A DNA stretch of 8,369 nt from Paracoccaceae bacterium (GCA_007134805.1 SLKB01000244.1:1-8369); one strand, 5' to 3'; counted from the stretch's first letter, positions 1-6,623 are shown. Numbers and translations are program-made. Notes: generated by a model from the letters alone, not told the origin.

Positions 1-789
1 GCGCGTGTCCTCTGGCAGCGCGTCGAGCCCTTCGGCATCGAAGACGAGATCACCATGCGCGCGCTGCATGATCGCACGGGCCGCCTGTTGCGCGGCCGCA
101 TCCAGCACATCACGCGCTGCCCGCATCTGGTGCGCGGTGCGGGCCAGCCGTTCCGGGGTCAGGCCAAGCTGCGCCAGCTGGGTCAGGGCTTCGCGTGCCC
201 GGGTCCGCGTGAAGCCCTGGTCGAAATTGCTGGGATCCTCGATCCAACCGATGCCCTGCGCGCTGAGCCAGGCGCGCAGATCAGCGCGGCGCATGTCAAG
301 AAGCGGGCGAAGCCACAGCACTCCCTTCGCCTGTCGCGCGGGCGCCATCGCGCCGAGCCCATCCACGCCGGAGCCGCGCGCCAGCCGCATGACGAGTGTC
401 TCGGCCTGATCGTCCAGCGTATGGCCAAGTGCCACAGCCTCGATCCCCGCGCTGCGCGCCCAATCGGCGATCAGGCGCTGGCGGGCGCGGCGCGCGGCGT
501 CTTGCAGATTGCCGCGCCCGTCCCAGCCGTTCCAGCGCAAGACCTTCGCGGTCATTCCCAGGCTCTTGGCCTGCCGTGCGACCTGCTCGGCCTCGAACGC
601 GGCCTCGGGCCTGAGCCCGTGATCAAGGGTGACCACCTGCAGGTCGAGCCGGTCCACCCACATGTGCGCAAGACGCATCAGAGCGACCGAATCGCTGCCC
701 CCCGAGACGGCGAGCCCCAGCCGTGACAGGCCGCGCGGGCACAGCGCGCCCAGCGCGGCGTCGAACTGCGCCTGCAGCGCGCCCGTCAT
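1..789 (-). CDS. tilS: tRNA(Ile)-lysidine synthase TilS, C-terminal part cut off by the window edge
   Basis: TilS uses ATP to attach lysine to the wobble C34 of the tRNA(Ile) with a CAU anticodon, so that it reads AUA and is charged with isoleucine. The reading frame is open for 263 codons from the ATG at 789 to base 1, without a stop. The N-type ATP pyrophosphatase P-loop SGGSDS is at residues 29-34, DHGLRPEA at 56-63, the family motif HTLDDQAET at 123-131, RPLL at 161-164 and EDPSN at 184-188. Whole TilS proteins are usually 400 residues or more, so the C-terminal tRNA-binding domains lie outside the window. The start is set by an ATGA overlap with the cpoB stop, which suggests translational coupling. 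In many alphaproteobacteria ftsH follows tilS; that cannot be seen here. The assignment is secure; only the 3' end is missing. Confidence 0.96.
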   Translation of the reverse strand, partial: MTGALQAQFDAALGALCPRGLSRLGLAVSGGSDSVALMRLAHMWVDRLDLQVVTLDHGLRPEAAFEAEQVARQAKSLGMTAKVLRWNGWDGRGNLQDAARRARQRLIADWARSAGIEAVALGHTLDDQAETLVMRLARGSGVDGLGAMAPARQAKGVLWLRPLLDMRRADLRAWLSAQGIGWIEDPSNFDQGFTRTRAREALTQLAQLGLTPERLARTAHQMRAARDVLDAAAQQAARAIMQRAHGDLVFDAEGLDALPEDTR

Positions 790-1577
790 GGGCAGGAAAG
801 GCGCGCGCTGGCCTCCCGGGCGTCGGAGGCCTGCGGGCTGTCGGGAAAACGCTCGCGCAATTCTTCGAACATCACACAGGCCTCGTCGCGCTGGTCAAGC
901 CGCCCGAGGCTTTCGCCCAGCGCCAGCAGCGCGCGCGGCGCGCTCTCCCCTTCCGGATCGGCGAGGTAGAGGTTCAGCCAAGCGCGCGCAGCGTCGGATT
1001 CCGCGCCGCGTTCGCGATGCGCCCGGGCGAGCAATTCGCCCGCTTCGGTTGCGAACGGACTGCCGGGATAGGTGTCGAGGAAAGTCTGAAGCGCCTCTGC
1101 TGCGTCATCATGGGCGCCCTCCTCGGCGCGGGCGCGCGCGGCATCAAAGGCGGCCTGTTCGCCCGCTGCCATCTGTGGCGCATCGGCAGCGGGTGGGCGC
1201 GCGTCAAGCGGGCGGGGGGGCGCAAGCGTGCTGGTGTCACCCCCCTCGAGCTCGGTCAGACGGAATTCGAGATCGCCCAGGCGATTGGACGCCTCGTCGA
1301 TCGTGCGCCGAATGCGGAATTCCAGCTCCTCTGTGCGTCCGGTCAACTCCGCCAGCTCCGCGCGAATGCGCTCCAGCCGGTCGAGCACGGAGCCGTTCAG
1401 CCCAGTGCCCGCCGCTGCAGCGCCTTCGCCGCCCGAAAGCTCGCGTGCAAGCTCTGCCACAGTTGCGCTGAGGGCGTTCACCTCGGCGCGCAGGTCGGCG
1501 ACTGTCTCGGCGCGTGCGGGCAGCGTCAGCGTGCCCGCGACGAGCCCGACCAGCCACACTGCCCGCAGCCAGCGCAT
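786..1577 (-). CDS. cpoB: cell division coordinator CpoB (YbgF), periplasmic TPR protein
   Basis: CpoB is the periplasmic protein that, in E. coli, coordinates Tol-driven outer-membrane constriction with septal peptidoglycan synthesis by PBP1B. The product is 263 aa, about the length of the E. coli protein. Residues 1-23 form a Sec signal peptide (Arg near the start, hydrophobic core 6-20, cleavage after ARA at 21-23). Residues 25-48 and 64-112 are charged heptad-like helices consistent with the trimerising coiled coil, split by a Gly/Ala linker. Residues 113-140 are a Pro/Ala linker. Residues 143-249 hold about three tetratricopeptide repeats (for example residues 158-175, ending DTYPGSP, and 230-247, ending ERFPDSP). 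I chose the ATG at 1577 because it starts the signal peptide directly and lies 4 bases after the pal stop. A start at 1607 in the same frame would put ten residues before the signal and overlap pal. The gene overlaps tilS by 4 bases. Confidence 0.93.
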   Translation of the reverse strand: MRWLRAVWLVGLVAGTLTLPARAETVADLRAEVNALSATVAELARELSGGEGAAAAGTGLNGSVLDRLERIRAELAELTGRTEELEFRIRRTIDEASNRLGDLEFRLTELEGGDTSTLAPPRPLDARPPAADAPQMAAGEQAAFDAARARAEEGAHDDAAEALQTFLDTYPGSPFATEAGELLARAHRERGAESDAARAWLNLYLADPEGESAPRALLALGESLGRLDQRDEACVMFEELRERFPDSPQASDAREASARLSCP

Positions 1578-1581
1578 CGGA

Positions 1582-2127
1582 TCAGCTCGTCCGGCCGAGG
1601 CTGACAACCGTCACCGCACGACGGTTCAGATCCCAGCAGCGCTGCGCGGCGCAGGCCTCGACCGGGCGTTCCTTGCCGTAGCTGACAGTGCGCAGCCGGC
1701 TGGAGCTGATGCCCTGGCTCGCGAGGTATTGCATGACCGTGTTCGCCCGCCGCTCCCCGAGGGCGACGTTGTATTCGCGCGTGCCGCGCTCATCGGCATG
1801 GCCTTCGATCACGATGGCATATTGCGGGTTGTTCGTCAGCCAGCGCGCCTGCGCGTTCAGGACGCTGCGCCCTTCATCGCTTAGGCTCGAGCTGTCGGTG
1901 GTGAAGAATACCCGATCGCCGATCCGCTGCTGGAAATGCGCGACCGAGTTGGGATCATTGGGATCGCCCAGCGCGCCGCTCTGGATCGAGCCGTCGGACC
2001 AGCCGCCATTCGTGCCGCCGAAGCCATCATCGCCGCCGCCGCCGAAGGTTCCGCCCGCGCGCGGGTTGTTGCAGGCCGCGAGCGCAAGCGTCGCCAGAAT
2101 CAGAAGTGCTTTCGATGTCAGTTTCAT
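1582..2127 (-). CDS. pal: peptidoglycan-associated lipoprotein Pal
   Basis: Pal is an outer-membrane lipoprotein that binds meso-diaminopimelate in peptidoglycan and is bound in turn by TolB. The product is 181 aa. Residues 1-18 are a lipoprotein signal peptide with lipobox LAAC at 16-19, so Cys19 would be lipidated. Residue 20 is Asn, not Asp, consistent with Lol export to the outer membrane under the E. coli rule. Residues 24-60 are a Gly/Asp/Asn-rich flexible linker. Residues 70-176 are an OmpA-like domain with GHADERG at 109-115 and GERRA at 124-128. Asp112 and Arg127 match the peptide-binding Asp/Arg pair of the family. NRRAV at 168-172 closes the domain. Cys159 and Cys164 lie close together in a surface loop. 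A good ribosome binding site lies 8 bases upstream, and 48 bases separate the gene from tolB. Confidence 0.97.
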   Translation of the reverse strand: MKLTSKALLILATLALAACNNPRAGGTFGGGGDDGFGGTNGGWSDGSIQSGALGDPNDPNSVAHFQQRIGDRVFFTTDSSSLSDEGRSVLNAQARWLTNNPQYAIVIEGHADERGTREYNVALGERRANTVMQYLASQGISSSRLRTVSYGKERPVEACAAQRCWDLNRRAVTVVSLGRTS

Positions 2128-2135
2128 TCTGTAAG

Positions 2136-2141
2136 TCCCTC
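2136..2141 (-). promoter_or_regulatory. ribosome binding site of pal
   Basis: On the minus strand the sequence GAGGGA lies 8 bases before the pal ATG. It is the best Shine-Dalgarno match of the operon and fits Pal being the most abundant Tol-Pal component, though that last link is inference. The rest of the 48-base tolB-pal gap is AC-rich, and I see no convincing terminator or promoter in it. Confidence 0.7.
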
Positions 2142-2175
2142 GTGTTTGTGGAGTGTTGTCATTGTTGAGAGCATA

Positions 2176-3543
2176 TCAGGGCAGAAGCGGGCCCCAGGCT
2201 GGGTCGGACGCGGGCCCGGGGGTCGGCACGCGCCGCAGGTTCCGCCCGGAGACATCGACCGAGAAGAGCGCCGGATCGCCGCCCTGCGCCTCGCGCGTGA
2301 ACATCACCACGCGGCCATTTGGTGCCCATGTCGGACCCTCGTCAAGAAACGAGGCCGTGAGCAGGCGCTCCTCGGATCCGTCAGTGCGCATGACACCGAT
2401 ATGGAAGCGGCCGGCATGCGATTTGGTGAAGGCGATCAGATCGCCGCGTGGCGACCAGACCGGGGTCGAATAGCGCCCCTGACCGAAACTGATCCTGCGC
2501 GCCTCGCCGCCGCTTGCGGGCATGATGTAAAGCTGGCTTGTGCCCGAGCGGTCGGATTCGAAGGTGATGAAGCGCCCATCGGGCGAGAAGCTCGGCGCCG
2601 TGGCAATCGAAGGCGAGGCGGTCAACTGCCGCTGCTGGCCAGAGCCCAGATCAAGACTGTAGAGATCGGTGTTTCCCCCGCGCGCGAGCGAGAAGACAAG
2701 CTGCCGCCCGTCGGGCGAAAAGCGGGGCGAGAAGGTCATCGCGCCTGGCTGATCGCCCACATTCTGGCGCTGGCCGCTTTGCATGTTGATGAGCGCGATG
2801 CGCGGGCTGCCGCCGGCATAGCTGGTGTAGACGACCCGGTCGCCGTTCGGCGAGACGCGCGGCGCGATCACCAGATCGCGTCCATCCGTGAGATGCTGCA
2901 CATTGGCGCCGTCCTGATCCATGATCGCAAGCCGTTTGGTGCGGTTGTCGCGCGGCCCCGATTCCGCGATGAAAACGACGCGGCTGTCGAAATACCCGCC
3001 CTCGCCGGTAATCCGGCTATAGACCGCGTCCGAGACCTTGTGGCCCATGCGGCGCCAGTTGGTCGTGGTGCCCTCGAACTGCATTCCCTGGCCCATCTGC
3101 TGGCCAGAAACCACATCGAAAAGGCGAAACTTCACCCGCATGCGGTTGCCCTGCACGGACACGGCTCCGGTGATCAGCGCCTGCACATTGACCGCGCGCC
3201 AGTCACTGTAGCTGACGCTGGCATCGAAGCTCGACACACGCGCGATATGCGCCTGAGCGGGCACCTCGCGGAAAAGGCCAGTATTGGTGAGGTTGTTCGC
3301 GACCACTCTGGCGAGTTGTTCGGAATATTGCGCCCCGCCCTGATCCTCGGGGACGAAGGCGGGCATGGCGAAGGGCATCGGCTCGATCACACCCTCGGTG
3401 ATCTGCAGCCGCAGCGGCTGGGCGTTTGCCGGACCGGCCGGCATCAGCGCGGGCAGGGTTGCGACGAGCGTGGCGGCCAGCATGGTCGCTGCGCCAGCGG
3501 GGCCGCGCAGCATGTCGCGCAGGCGGGTAAAGAGCTGGATCAT
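2176..3543 (-). CDS. tolB: Tol-Pal system periplasmic beta-propeller protein TolB
   Basis: TolB is the periplasmic messenger that binds Pal and is released by energised TolA, thereby recycling Pal to the division site. From the ATG at 3543 the product is 455 aa, a little longer than the E. coli protein (about 430). Residues 1-41 form a long signal peptide with hydrophobic core near 17-36 and an A-N-A cleavage site at 39-41. The mature N-terminal domain spans about 42-175. The six-bladed propeller spans about 185-455, with WD40-like PD40 repeats visible as [11 protein letters not shown] (229-239), [11 protein letters not shown] (274-284), [14 protein letters not shown] (318-331), [11 protein letters not shown] (362-372) and [11 protein letters not shown] (405-415). 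The chosen start overlaps the tolA stop as ATGA. A shorter signal peptide starting at Met11 (3513) is also possible; an in-frame ATG at 3591 would lie inside tolA and is unlikely. Confidence 0.96.
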   Translation of the reverse strand: MIQLFTRLRDMLRGPAGAATMLAATLVATLPALMPAGPANAQPLRLQITEGVIEPMPFAMPAFVPEDQGGAQYSEQLARVVANNLTNTGLFREVPAQAHIARVSSFDASVSYSDWRAVNVQALITGAVSVQGNRMRVKFRLFDVVSGQQMGQGMQFEGTTTNWRRMGHKVSDAVYSRITGEGGYFDSRVVFIAESGPRDNRTKRLAIMDQDGANVQHLTDGRDLVIAPRVSPNGDRVVYTSYAGGSPRIALINMQSGQRQNVGDQPGAMTFSPRFSPDGRQLVFSLARGGNTDLYSLDLGSGQQRQLTASPSIATAPSFSPDGRFITFESDRSGTSQLYIMPASGGEARRISFGQGRYSTPVWSPRGDLIAFTKSHAGRFHIGVMRTDGSEERLLTASFLDEGPTWAPNGRVVMFTREAQGGDPALFSVDVSGRNLRRVPTPGPASDPAWGPLLP

Positions 3544-4781
3544 CTGAGCCTCATGCCTTCGGGGTTGAACGAAATCTCGATATTGCGCCAAGCGTCGTAT
3601 TTCTCAGCCGGCAGACCGTAGCCATCGCCGGCACAGCGGATAATGGCGCGGCGCGCGGCCTCGAATGCCTGGTTGACGGCCGCTTCGGATCCGCCCGAAG
3701 CCGCAACCACGCGGATCGAGCCCTGTTCGGGCATGGCCGATGGGGTCATCGAAAAGCCCACTGTGACTGTCACCTGCATCGCGTCGGTCGAGAGCGCGCC
3801 GATATTCCAGCATTGCTGGATCGCAAGGCGCAGCGCATCGGCTTCTGAGCCGGAAAGCCCTGTCGCCGCCGGGGCGGGCACGCCGCCCTGTGCAAGGGCT
3901 GCGGCGATGGCCTCGGCGATGGCGTCGCCAGAGTCGGGGGCAGGCGCGGGGTCGCGGGCAGGGGCTGGCGTTGGAGCGGGGGTCGGTTGCGGAGGCGGGG
4001 TCGGTTGCTGGGTTGGGGTCGGCTGAGGGGCGGGCGTCGGTTGCGGCGCAGGATCAGGCGTCCGCGCGGCCGTCTGGACGGGCGGGTCAGGTTGCGGCGC
4101 GGGGCGGTCTGGGCGCAGCCGGGGGCGCTGGCTGATATCTGGTGCCATGGCGGCGCGCTCGGTGGCGCTGTCGTCGGTCTCGGTTGCCTCGGTCACGATC
4201 TCGGTCGTAGCTTCGGGCGGCGCGGGCTGCGGCTCGGCAAGCTCCGGCATGGGCGTTTCGGCCTCGGAGTCGGGGGTGGGCGGTGGTGGGGCAGGGCTCG
4301 GGGCAGCAAGATCAGTGGGCGTGCCATCGGGCGGGGCCTCGCTCGGCGTCGGCGCCACGCGGTCGACATCGCGCGGGCGCGGGCGCAGGCTGATGCCGGG
4401 AGCGGGCAGGGGCGAGAAGACAACCCCGGTCGAAGGCGGCTCGGGGGCGGGGGCCGGTTCGGGCGTGGGCGCCGGTGCCGGTGTCGGTTCCGGTGCAGGC
4501 GCGGGCTCGGGTGCAGCGGCCTGCGGCGCGGGATCAGGTCGCGGCGAGGGTGCCGGAGGCGGCGATGGCGGGCTGGGTGTCGGTTGCGGGGACGGGCTGC
4601 TCAATGCCGCGAATTCCTCGGCCGAGATCAGCGACACGTCGCTCACGGGGATGCGCGGCGCCGAATCCGGGGCCTGGAACAGATCGAACACCATGACCCA
4701 GAGGATCAGCCCTATATGTGCCGCCGCCGAGACCTTCTGGCCCGTATTCATCCTTGATGCGATCTGACGCAAACGAAACAT
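3540..4781 (-). CDS. tolA: cell envelope integrity protein TolA (proline-rich linker type)
   Basis: TolA is the inner-membrane-anchored arm that is moved by TolQR and contacts TolB/Pal across the periplasm. The product is 413 aa. Domain I has a short cytosolic end and one membrane helix at about 17-35. The helix carries Ser18 and His22, matching the SxxxH motif by which TolA and TonB contact TolQR or ExbBD. Domain II (about 40-300) is Pro/Ala/Glu-rich, with PAPEP-type repeats at 62-116 and PQPTPA-type repeats at 242-282. The E. coli linker is instead a long Lys/Ala/Glu-rich helix. Domain III (about 305-413) is a TolA/TonB-like C-terminal domain with two cysteines, Cys324 and Cys383. The start at 4781 has an AGGAAGGGG sequence 11 bases upstream. 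Met11 (4751) is a possible alternative and leaves the membrane segment intact. The gene lies 30 bases after tolR and overlaps tolB by 4 bases. Confidence 0.94.
   Translation of the reverse strand: MFRLRQIASRMNTGQKVSAAAHIGLILWVMVFDLFQAPDSAPRIPVSDVSLISAEEFAALSSPSPQPTPSPPSPPPAPSPRPDPAPQAAAPEPAPAPEPTPAPAPTPEPAPAPEPPSTGVVFSPLPAPGISLRPRPRDVDRVAPTPSEAPPDGTPTDLAAPSPAPPPPTPDSEAETPMPELAEPQPAPPEATTEIVTEATETDDSATERAAMAPDISQRPRLRPDRPAPQPDPPVQTAARTPDPAPQPTPAPQPTPTQQPTPPPQPTPAPTPAPARDPAPAPDSGDAIAEAIAAALAQGGVPAPAATGLSGSEADALRLAIQQCWNIGALSTDAMQVTVTVGFSMTPSAMPEQGSIRVVAASGGSEAAVNQAFEAARRAIIRCAGDGYGLPAEKYDAWRNIEISFNPEGMRLR
3936..4058 (-). repeat. in-frame proline-rich repeat tract in tolA (second tract)
   Basis: This stretch encodes TolA residues 242-282. 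It contains repeated units of the type [18 protein letters not shown] followed by TPAPA and DPAPAP, which on the plus strand appear as recurring GGGGTCGGTTGCGG-like words. Such a tract would form an extended polyproline-type spacer before domain III. Near-identical units make it prone to slippage-driven length changes in multiples of 18 bases. Confidence 0.8.
4434..4598 (-). repeat. in-frame proline-rich repeat tract in tolA (first tract)
   Basis: This stretch encodes TolA residues 62-116, dominated by PSPPP, PAPEP and PTPAP units. Together with the second tract it makes TolA domain II resemble the periplasmic linker of TonB more than that of enterobacterial TolA. The tract is in frame and has no stop, so it is a protein-level repeat, not an intergenic one. 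Confidence 0.75.
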
Positions 4782-4811
4782 CTGCCCGAAGGCCCCTTCC
4801 TCAGGCCAACA

Positions 4812-5282
4812 TCAATTGGTCGTGCCGTCAAAGCGCGGCCCGCCCTGATCGGTCACGAGCCCGATATTGTTGAACCCGCCCGAATTCAGCGCCCCCATGA
4901 TCTGCACCACGCGTTCATAGGGGATCGAACCATCGGCGCGCAGGAACACCTTGTTGTCGCGCCGCTCAGCAGCAATGGCGCGCAGTTGCGGGATCAGCGT
5001 GTCGGCCGCCACTTCCGAGTTCATGATCGATACTGTGCCATCTGCCGAGAGCGTGATCGAGAGCGGCTCTTCCTGCTCGGCGGGAAGCGCGCCGGCGGAG
5101 GTGCGCGGCAACTCGATTGGCACACCCACAGTCAGCATCGGGGCCGCGACCATGAAGATGATCAGGAGCACCAGCATCACATCGACAAAAGGCGTGACGT
5201 TGATCTCGGACATGCGCGCCGCGCCGCCGCGGCGCCTGCGCCGTCCCGTGCCATCGCCCTTCTTGAGCATTTGCGCGCCCAT
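4812..5282 (-). CDS. tolR: Tol-Pal system protein TolR (ExbD/TolR family)
   Basis: TolR is the single-span partner of TolQ in the proton-driven motor, and its periplasmic domain dimerises. The product is 156 aa against 142 in E. coli. Residues 1-29 are cytosolic and very basic, with five consecutive Arg at 14-18. The membrane helix spans about 30-50, and Asp34 in the context VTPFVDVML is the conserved proton-relay Asp (Asp23 in E. coli TolR). Residues 57-150 form the periplasmic ExbD/TolR domain with the segment KVFLRADGSIPYERV. The ATG at 5282 lies 3 bases after the tolQ stop. Met5 and Met24 are later in-frame options, but the basic N-terminal stretch is usual for alphaproteobacterial TolR, so I kept the long form. 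Confidence 0.96.
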   Translation of the reverse strand: MGAQMLKKGDGTGRRRRRGGAARMSEINVTPFVDVMLVLLIIFMVAAPMLTVGVPIELPRTSAGALPAEQEEPLSITLSADGTVSIMNSEVAADTLIPQLRAIAAERRDNKVFLRADGSIPYERVVQIMGALNSGGFNNIGLVTDQGGPRFDGTTN

Positions 5283-5285
5283 GGC

Positions 5286-5984
5286 TCAGGCCGCGTCCAG
5301 TTGGCGGGACAGGATCGTGTTGAACTCATCCGCGAAGGCCTCGAACCCCGAGATGATTTCATCGGAATCGTCAGTGAGCTTGTTGTAGAAGATCGTCGCG
5401 GGAATGGCGGCGAGAAGCCCGAGCCCGGTCGCCAGAAGCGCCTCGGCGATGCCGGGGGCCACGACCGCCAGATTGGTCGACTGCGCGAGCGCGATTTCCT
5501 CGAAGGCGTGCTTGATCCCCCAGACAGTGCCGAAGAGCCCGATAAACGGCGAGGCCGAGCCGACCGACGCAAGGAACGTCAACCCGCCCGTCAGTTCACG
5601 CGATTCCTTGGTGATCGCCACATCCATCGAGCGGTCGATGCGTGCCACGGCGCCCGGGATCAACCGCCCGTCGGGATAGTGCGACCGGCGCCATTCGCTC
5701 ATCCCGGCGGCAAAGACGCGCTGGGGCGAAGTATCAGGCGCGGGCCCGATCTGGTCGAACAGCTCATCGAGCGGCTCGCCCGACCAGAAGGCTGCCTCGA
5801 ACGCCTCTGCCTCGGCGCGGGCGCGGCGATACCGCAGATGCTTCTGGACGATGATGGCCCAGGACCAGAACGAGGCGAGGATCAGGATGATCATCACCAG
5901 CTGGACAGTCAGGGTTGCGCGCGCGAAAAGCGCCAGCAGCGAGAAATCAATCTCCTGCGTCATTGTCAGGGAAGTCGGATCCAT
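5286..5984 (-). CDS. tolQ: Tol-Pal system protein TolQ (MotA/TolQ/ExbB proton channel)
   Basis: TolQ forms the pentameric proton-channel stator that, with TolR, energises TolA. The product is 232 aa (E. coli TolQ is 230). Three membrane helices are visible at about 26-46, 135-155 and 174-199, with the large cytoplasmic loop between helices 1 and 2, as in the family. The signature GLFGTVWGI is at 149-157 and APGIAEALLATGLGL at 176-190. Thr153 and Thr186 correspond to the channel-lining threonines of E. coli TolQ (Thr145 and Thr178). The ATG at 5984 is preceded by a short AGCAGG sequence. Met8 (5963) is an alternative with no better ribosome binding site. It lies 87 bases after ybgC, the widest gap in the operon, and that gap holds a promoter candidate. 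Confidence 0.97.
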   Translation of the reverse strand: MDPTSLTMTQEIDFSLLALFARATLTVQLVMIILILASFWSWAIIVQKHLRYRRARAEAEAFEAAFWSGEPLDELFDQIGPAPDTSPQRVFAAGMSEWRRSHYPDGRLIPGAVARIDRSMDVAITKESRELTGGLTFLASVGSASPFIGLFGTVWGIKHAFEEIALAQSTNLAVVAPGIAEALLATGLGLLAAIPATIFYNKLTDDSDEIISGFEAFADEFNTILSRQLDAA

Positions 5985-6032
5985 TGGCCTGCTCGCTCGA
6001 GGAATGCCACTCTACAGGCGGCTTTGACCCAG

Positions 6033-6061
6033 AGCATACAGCAAGACAAGCGGCTTACCAA
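6033..6061 (-). promoter_or_regulatory. candidate sigma70-type promoter in front of tolQ
   Basis: On the minus strand a TTGGTA box (6061-6056) and a TATGCT box (6038-6033) are separated by exactly 17 bases. Each matches its consensus at four of six positions. The gap between ybgC and tolQ is the longest in the operon (87 bases) and is less GC-rich than the surrounding genes. If real, this would allow tolQ onward to be transcribed separately from ybgC. The match is modest and found by eye, so a chance hit is quite possible. Confidence 0.35.
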
Positions 6062-6071
6062 CACAAGCACG

Positions 6072-6488
6072 TTATTCCGAACGCAGTTCCGCCACATTTT
6101 TGCCGATCTCGTCAAGAAAGGCACGGGGAAGGCGCCCCGGGCGCCCGTCGGGCGAGAGAAAGACCAGCGTGACCTCGGCCTCGAACAAGGTTTCGCCCCC
6201 GCGAAGCACACGCTGGTCGAGCATCACCCGCGCCCGCCCGTGCGCCCGATAGGCTGTCGTCACGTCAAGCCAATCGTCGAACCGCGCGGGCCTGAGGTAA
6301 TTAGCTACCACTCGACGCACCGCAAAGACGCCCTCACCGCGCGCGGCCATCCTCGCCTGATCCAGGCCGAGGCTGCGCACCCATTCACTGCGCCCGCGCT
6401 CGATGAATTTCAGGTAATTCGCGTAATAGACGATCCCGGCAAGGTCGGTGTCCTCATAGTAGACGCGCAATGCCAGGGTATGGGTCAT
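6072..6488 (-). CDS. ybgC: acyl-CoA thioesterase YbgC, Tol-Pal-associated hotdog protein
   Basis: YbgC is a hotdog-fold thioesterase encoded with tolQRAB-pal in most proteobacteria. It hydrolyses acyl-CoA in vitro and in E. coli interacts with phospholipid-synthesis enzymes. The product is 138 aa (134 in E. coli), and the fold fills nearly the whole length. The 4-hydroxybenzoyl-CoA thioesterase signature begins at VYYEDTDLAG (9-18), with Asp13 as the expected catalytic residue, followed by IVYYANYLKFIERGRSEW (19-36). Position 22 is Tyr where E. coli and Helicobacter YbgC have His. A much longer frame runs upstream through 7355, but it is antisense to the dehydrogenase. The ATG at 6488 is chosen because the family homology begins here. 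The stop is TAA at 6074-6072. It is the first gene of the minus-strand tol operon. Confidence 0.94.
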   Translation of the reverse strand: MTHTLALRVYYEDTDLAGIVYYANYLKFIERGRSEWVRSLGLDQARMAARGEGVFAVRRVVANYLRPARFDDWLDVTTAYRAHGRARVMLDQRVLRGGETLFEAEVTLVFLSPDGRPGRLPRAFLDEIGKNVAELRSE

Positions 6489-6547
6489 CTTGATCCGATC
6501 TGCAACTGCGGGCAGGCCCGTTTCTGCTGCCAGAACATGCCGCGCCC

Positions 6548-6563
6548 TGCAAGCGTGCTTGCA
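6548..6563. promoter_or_regulatory. 16-bp hyphenated palindrome, possible operator
   Basis: TGCAAGC, a two-base GT spacer and GCTTGCA form a perfect 7-bp inverted repeat in the divergent region between ybgC and the dehydrogenase. The size and symmetry suit a dimeric repressor; the half-site is similar in style to LacI-family operators, although those usually have a CG centre without the extra bases. It lies between the two start codons and about 9 bases downstream of the transcription start predicted for the tol operon. No T-run follows, so it does not look like a terminator. No regulator gene is present in the window to pair with it. Confidence 0.4.
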
Positions 6564-6578
6564 AACGCGCTCGCGCAG

Positions 6579-6607
6579 ATTACCGTCCCCACCCGAAGTT
6601 GTTTCAG
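6579..6607 (-). promoter_or_regulatory. candidate promoter of the ybgC-tol operon
   Basis: On the minus strand CTGAAA (6607-6602) and GGTAAT (6584-6579) are 17 bases apart, each matching four of six consensus positions. A promoter is required somewhere in 6489-6623, because ybgC is the first gene of its strand here and the facing gene is divergent. This is the best spaced pair I found in that stretch, but it is weak. The dehydrogenase promoter must lie in the same region; I could not identify it. Confidence 0.3.
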
Positions 6608-6612
6608 AACCA

Positions 6613-6617
6613 AGAGG
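6613..6617 (+). promoter_or_regulatory. ribosome binding site of the short-chain dehydrogenase
   Basis: AGAGG ends 6 bases before the ATG at 6624, a standard spacing. It fixes the start of the dehydrogenase and also agrees with its Rossmann fold beginning immediately after the initiator. Confidence 0.7.
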
Positions 6618-6623
6618 TAGATC

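Noticed and set aside
629..1884. Overlapping plus-strand frames across cpoB and pal
   Set aside because: They are shadows of cpoB, tilS and pal, with Arg/Pro/Ser-rich low-complexity translations and no ribosome binding sites.
2128..2190. A TATGCT box at the tolB-pal junction as a possible pal promoter
   Set aside because: The region 16-18 bases upstream has no acceptable -35 box (only CTGGGG-like), so the support is too thin.
1936..3621. Long plus-strand open frame (561 codons) opposite tolB and pal
   Set aside because: It is antisense to tolB and pal, both of which have full family motifs. Such frames are common in GC-rich DNA, and its translation is Arg/His/Ala-rich with no recognisable domain.
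3936..4058. The periodic tract in tolA as a CRISPR array or intergenic tandem repeat
   Set aside because: The units are short, imperfect, without spacers, and are in frame within the TolA proline-rich linker.
3890..4767. Gly/Arg-rich and Gly/Ala-rich plus-strand frames opposite the TolA linker
   Set aside because: They are the complement of the Pro/Ala codons in tolA. The apparent Gly repeats follow from the proline repeats and are not a separate protein.
6549..6562. The intergenic palindrome as a transcription terminator
   Set aside because: It has short arms, no following T-run on either strand and lies between two divergent 5' ends, where a terminator is not expected.
4986..6620. Long plus-strand open frame (544 codons) opposite tolR, tolQ and ybgC
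   Set aside because: It is antisense to three well supported genes and to the divergent promoter region; its composition is that of a GC-rich shadow frame.
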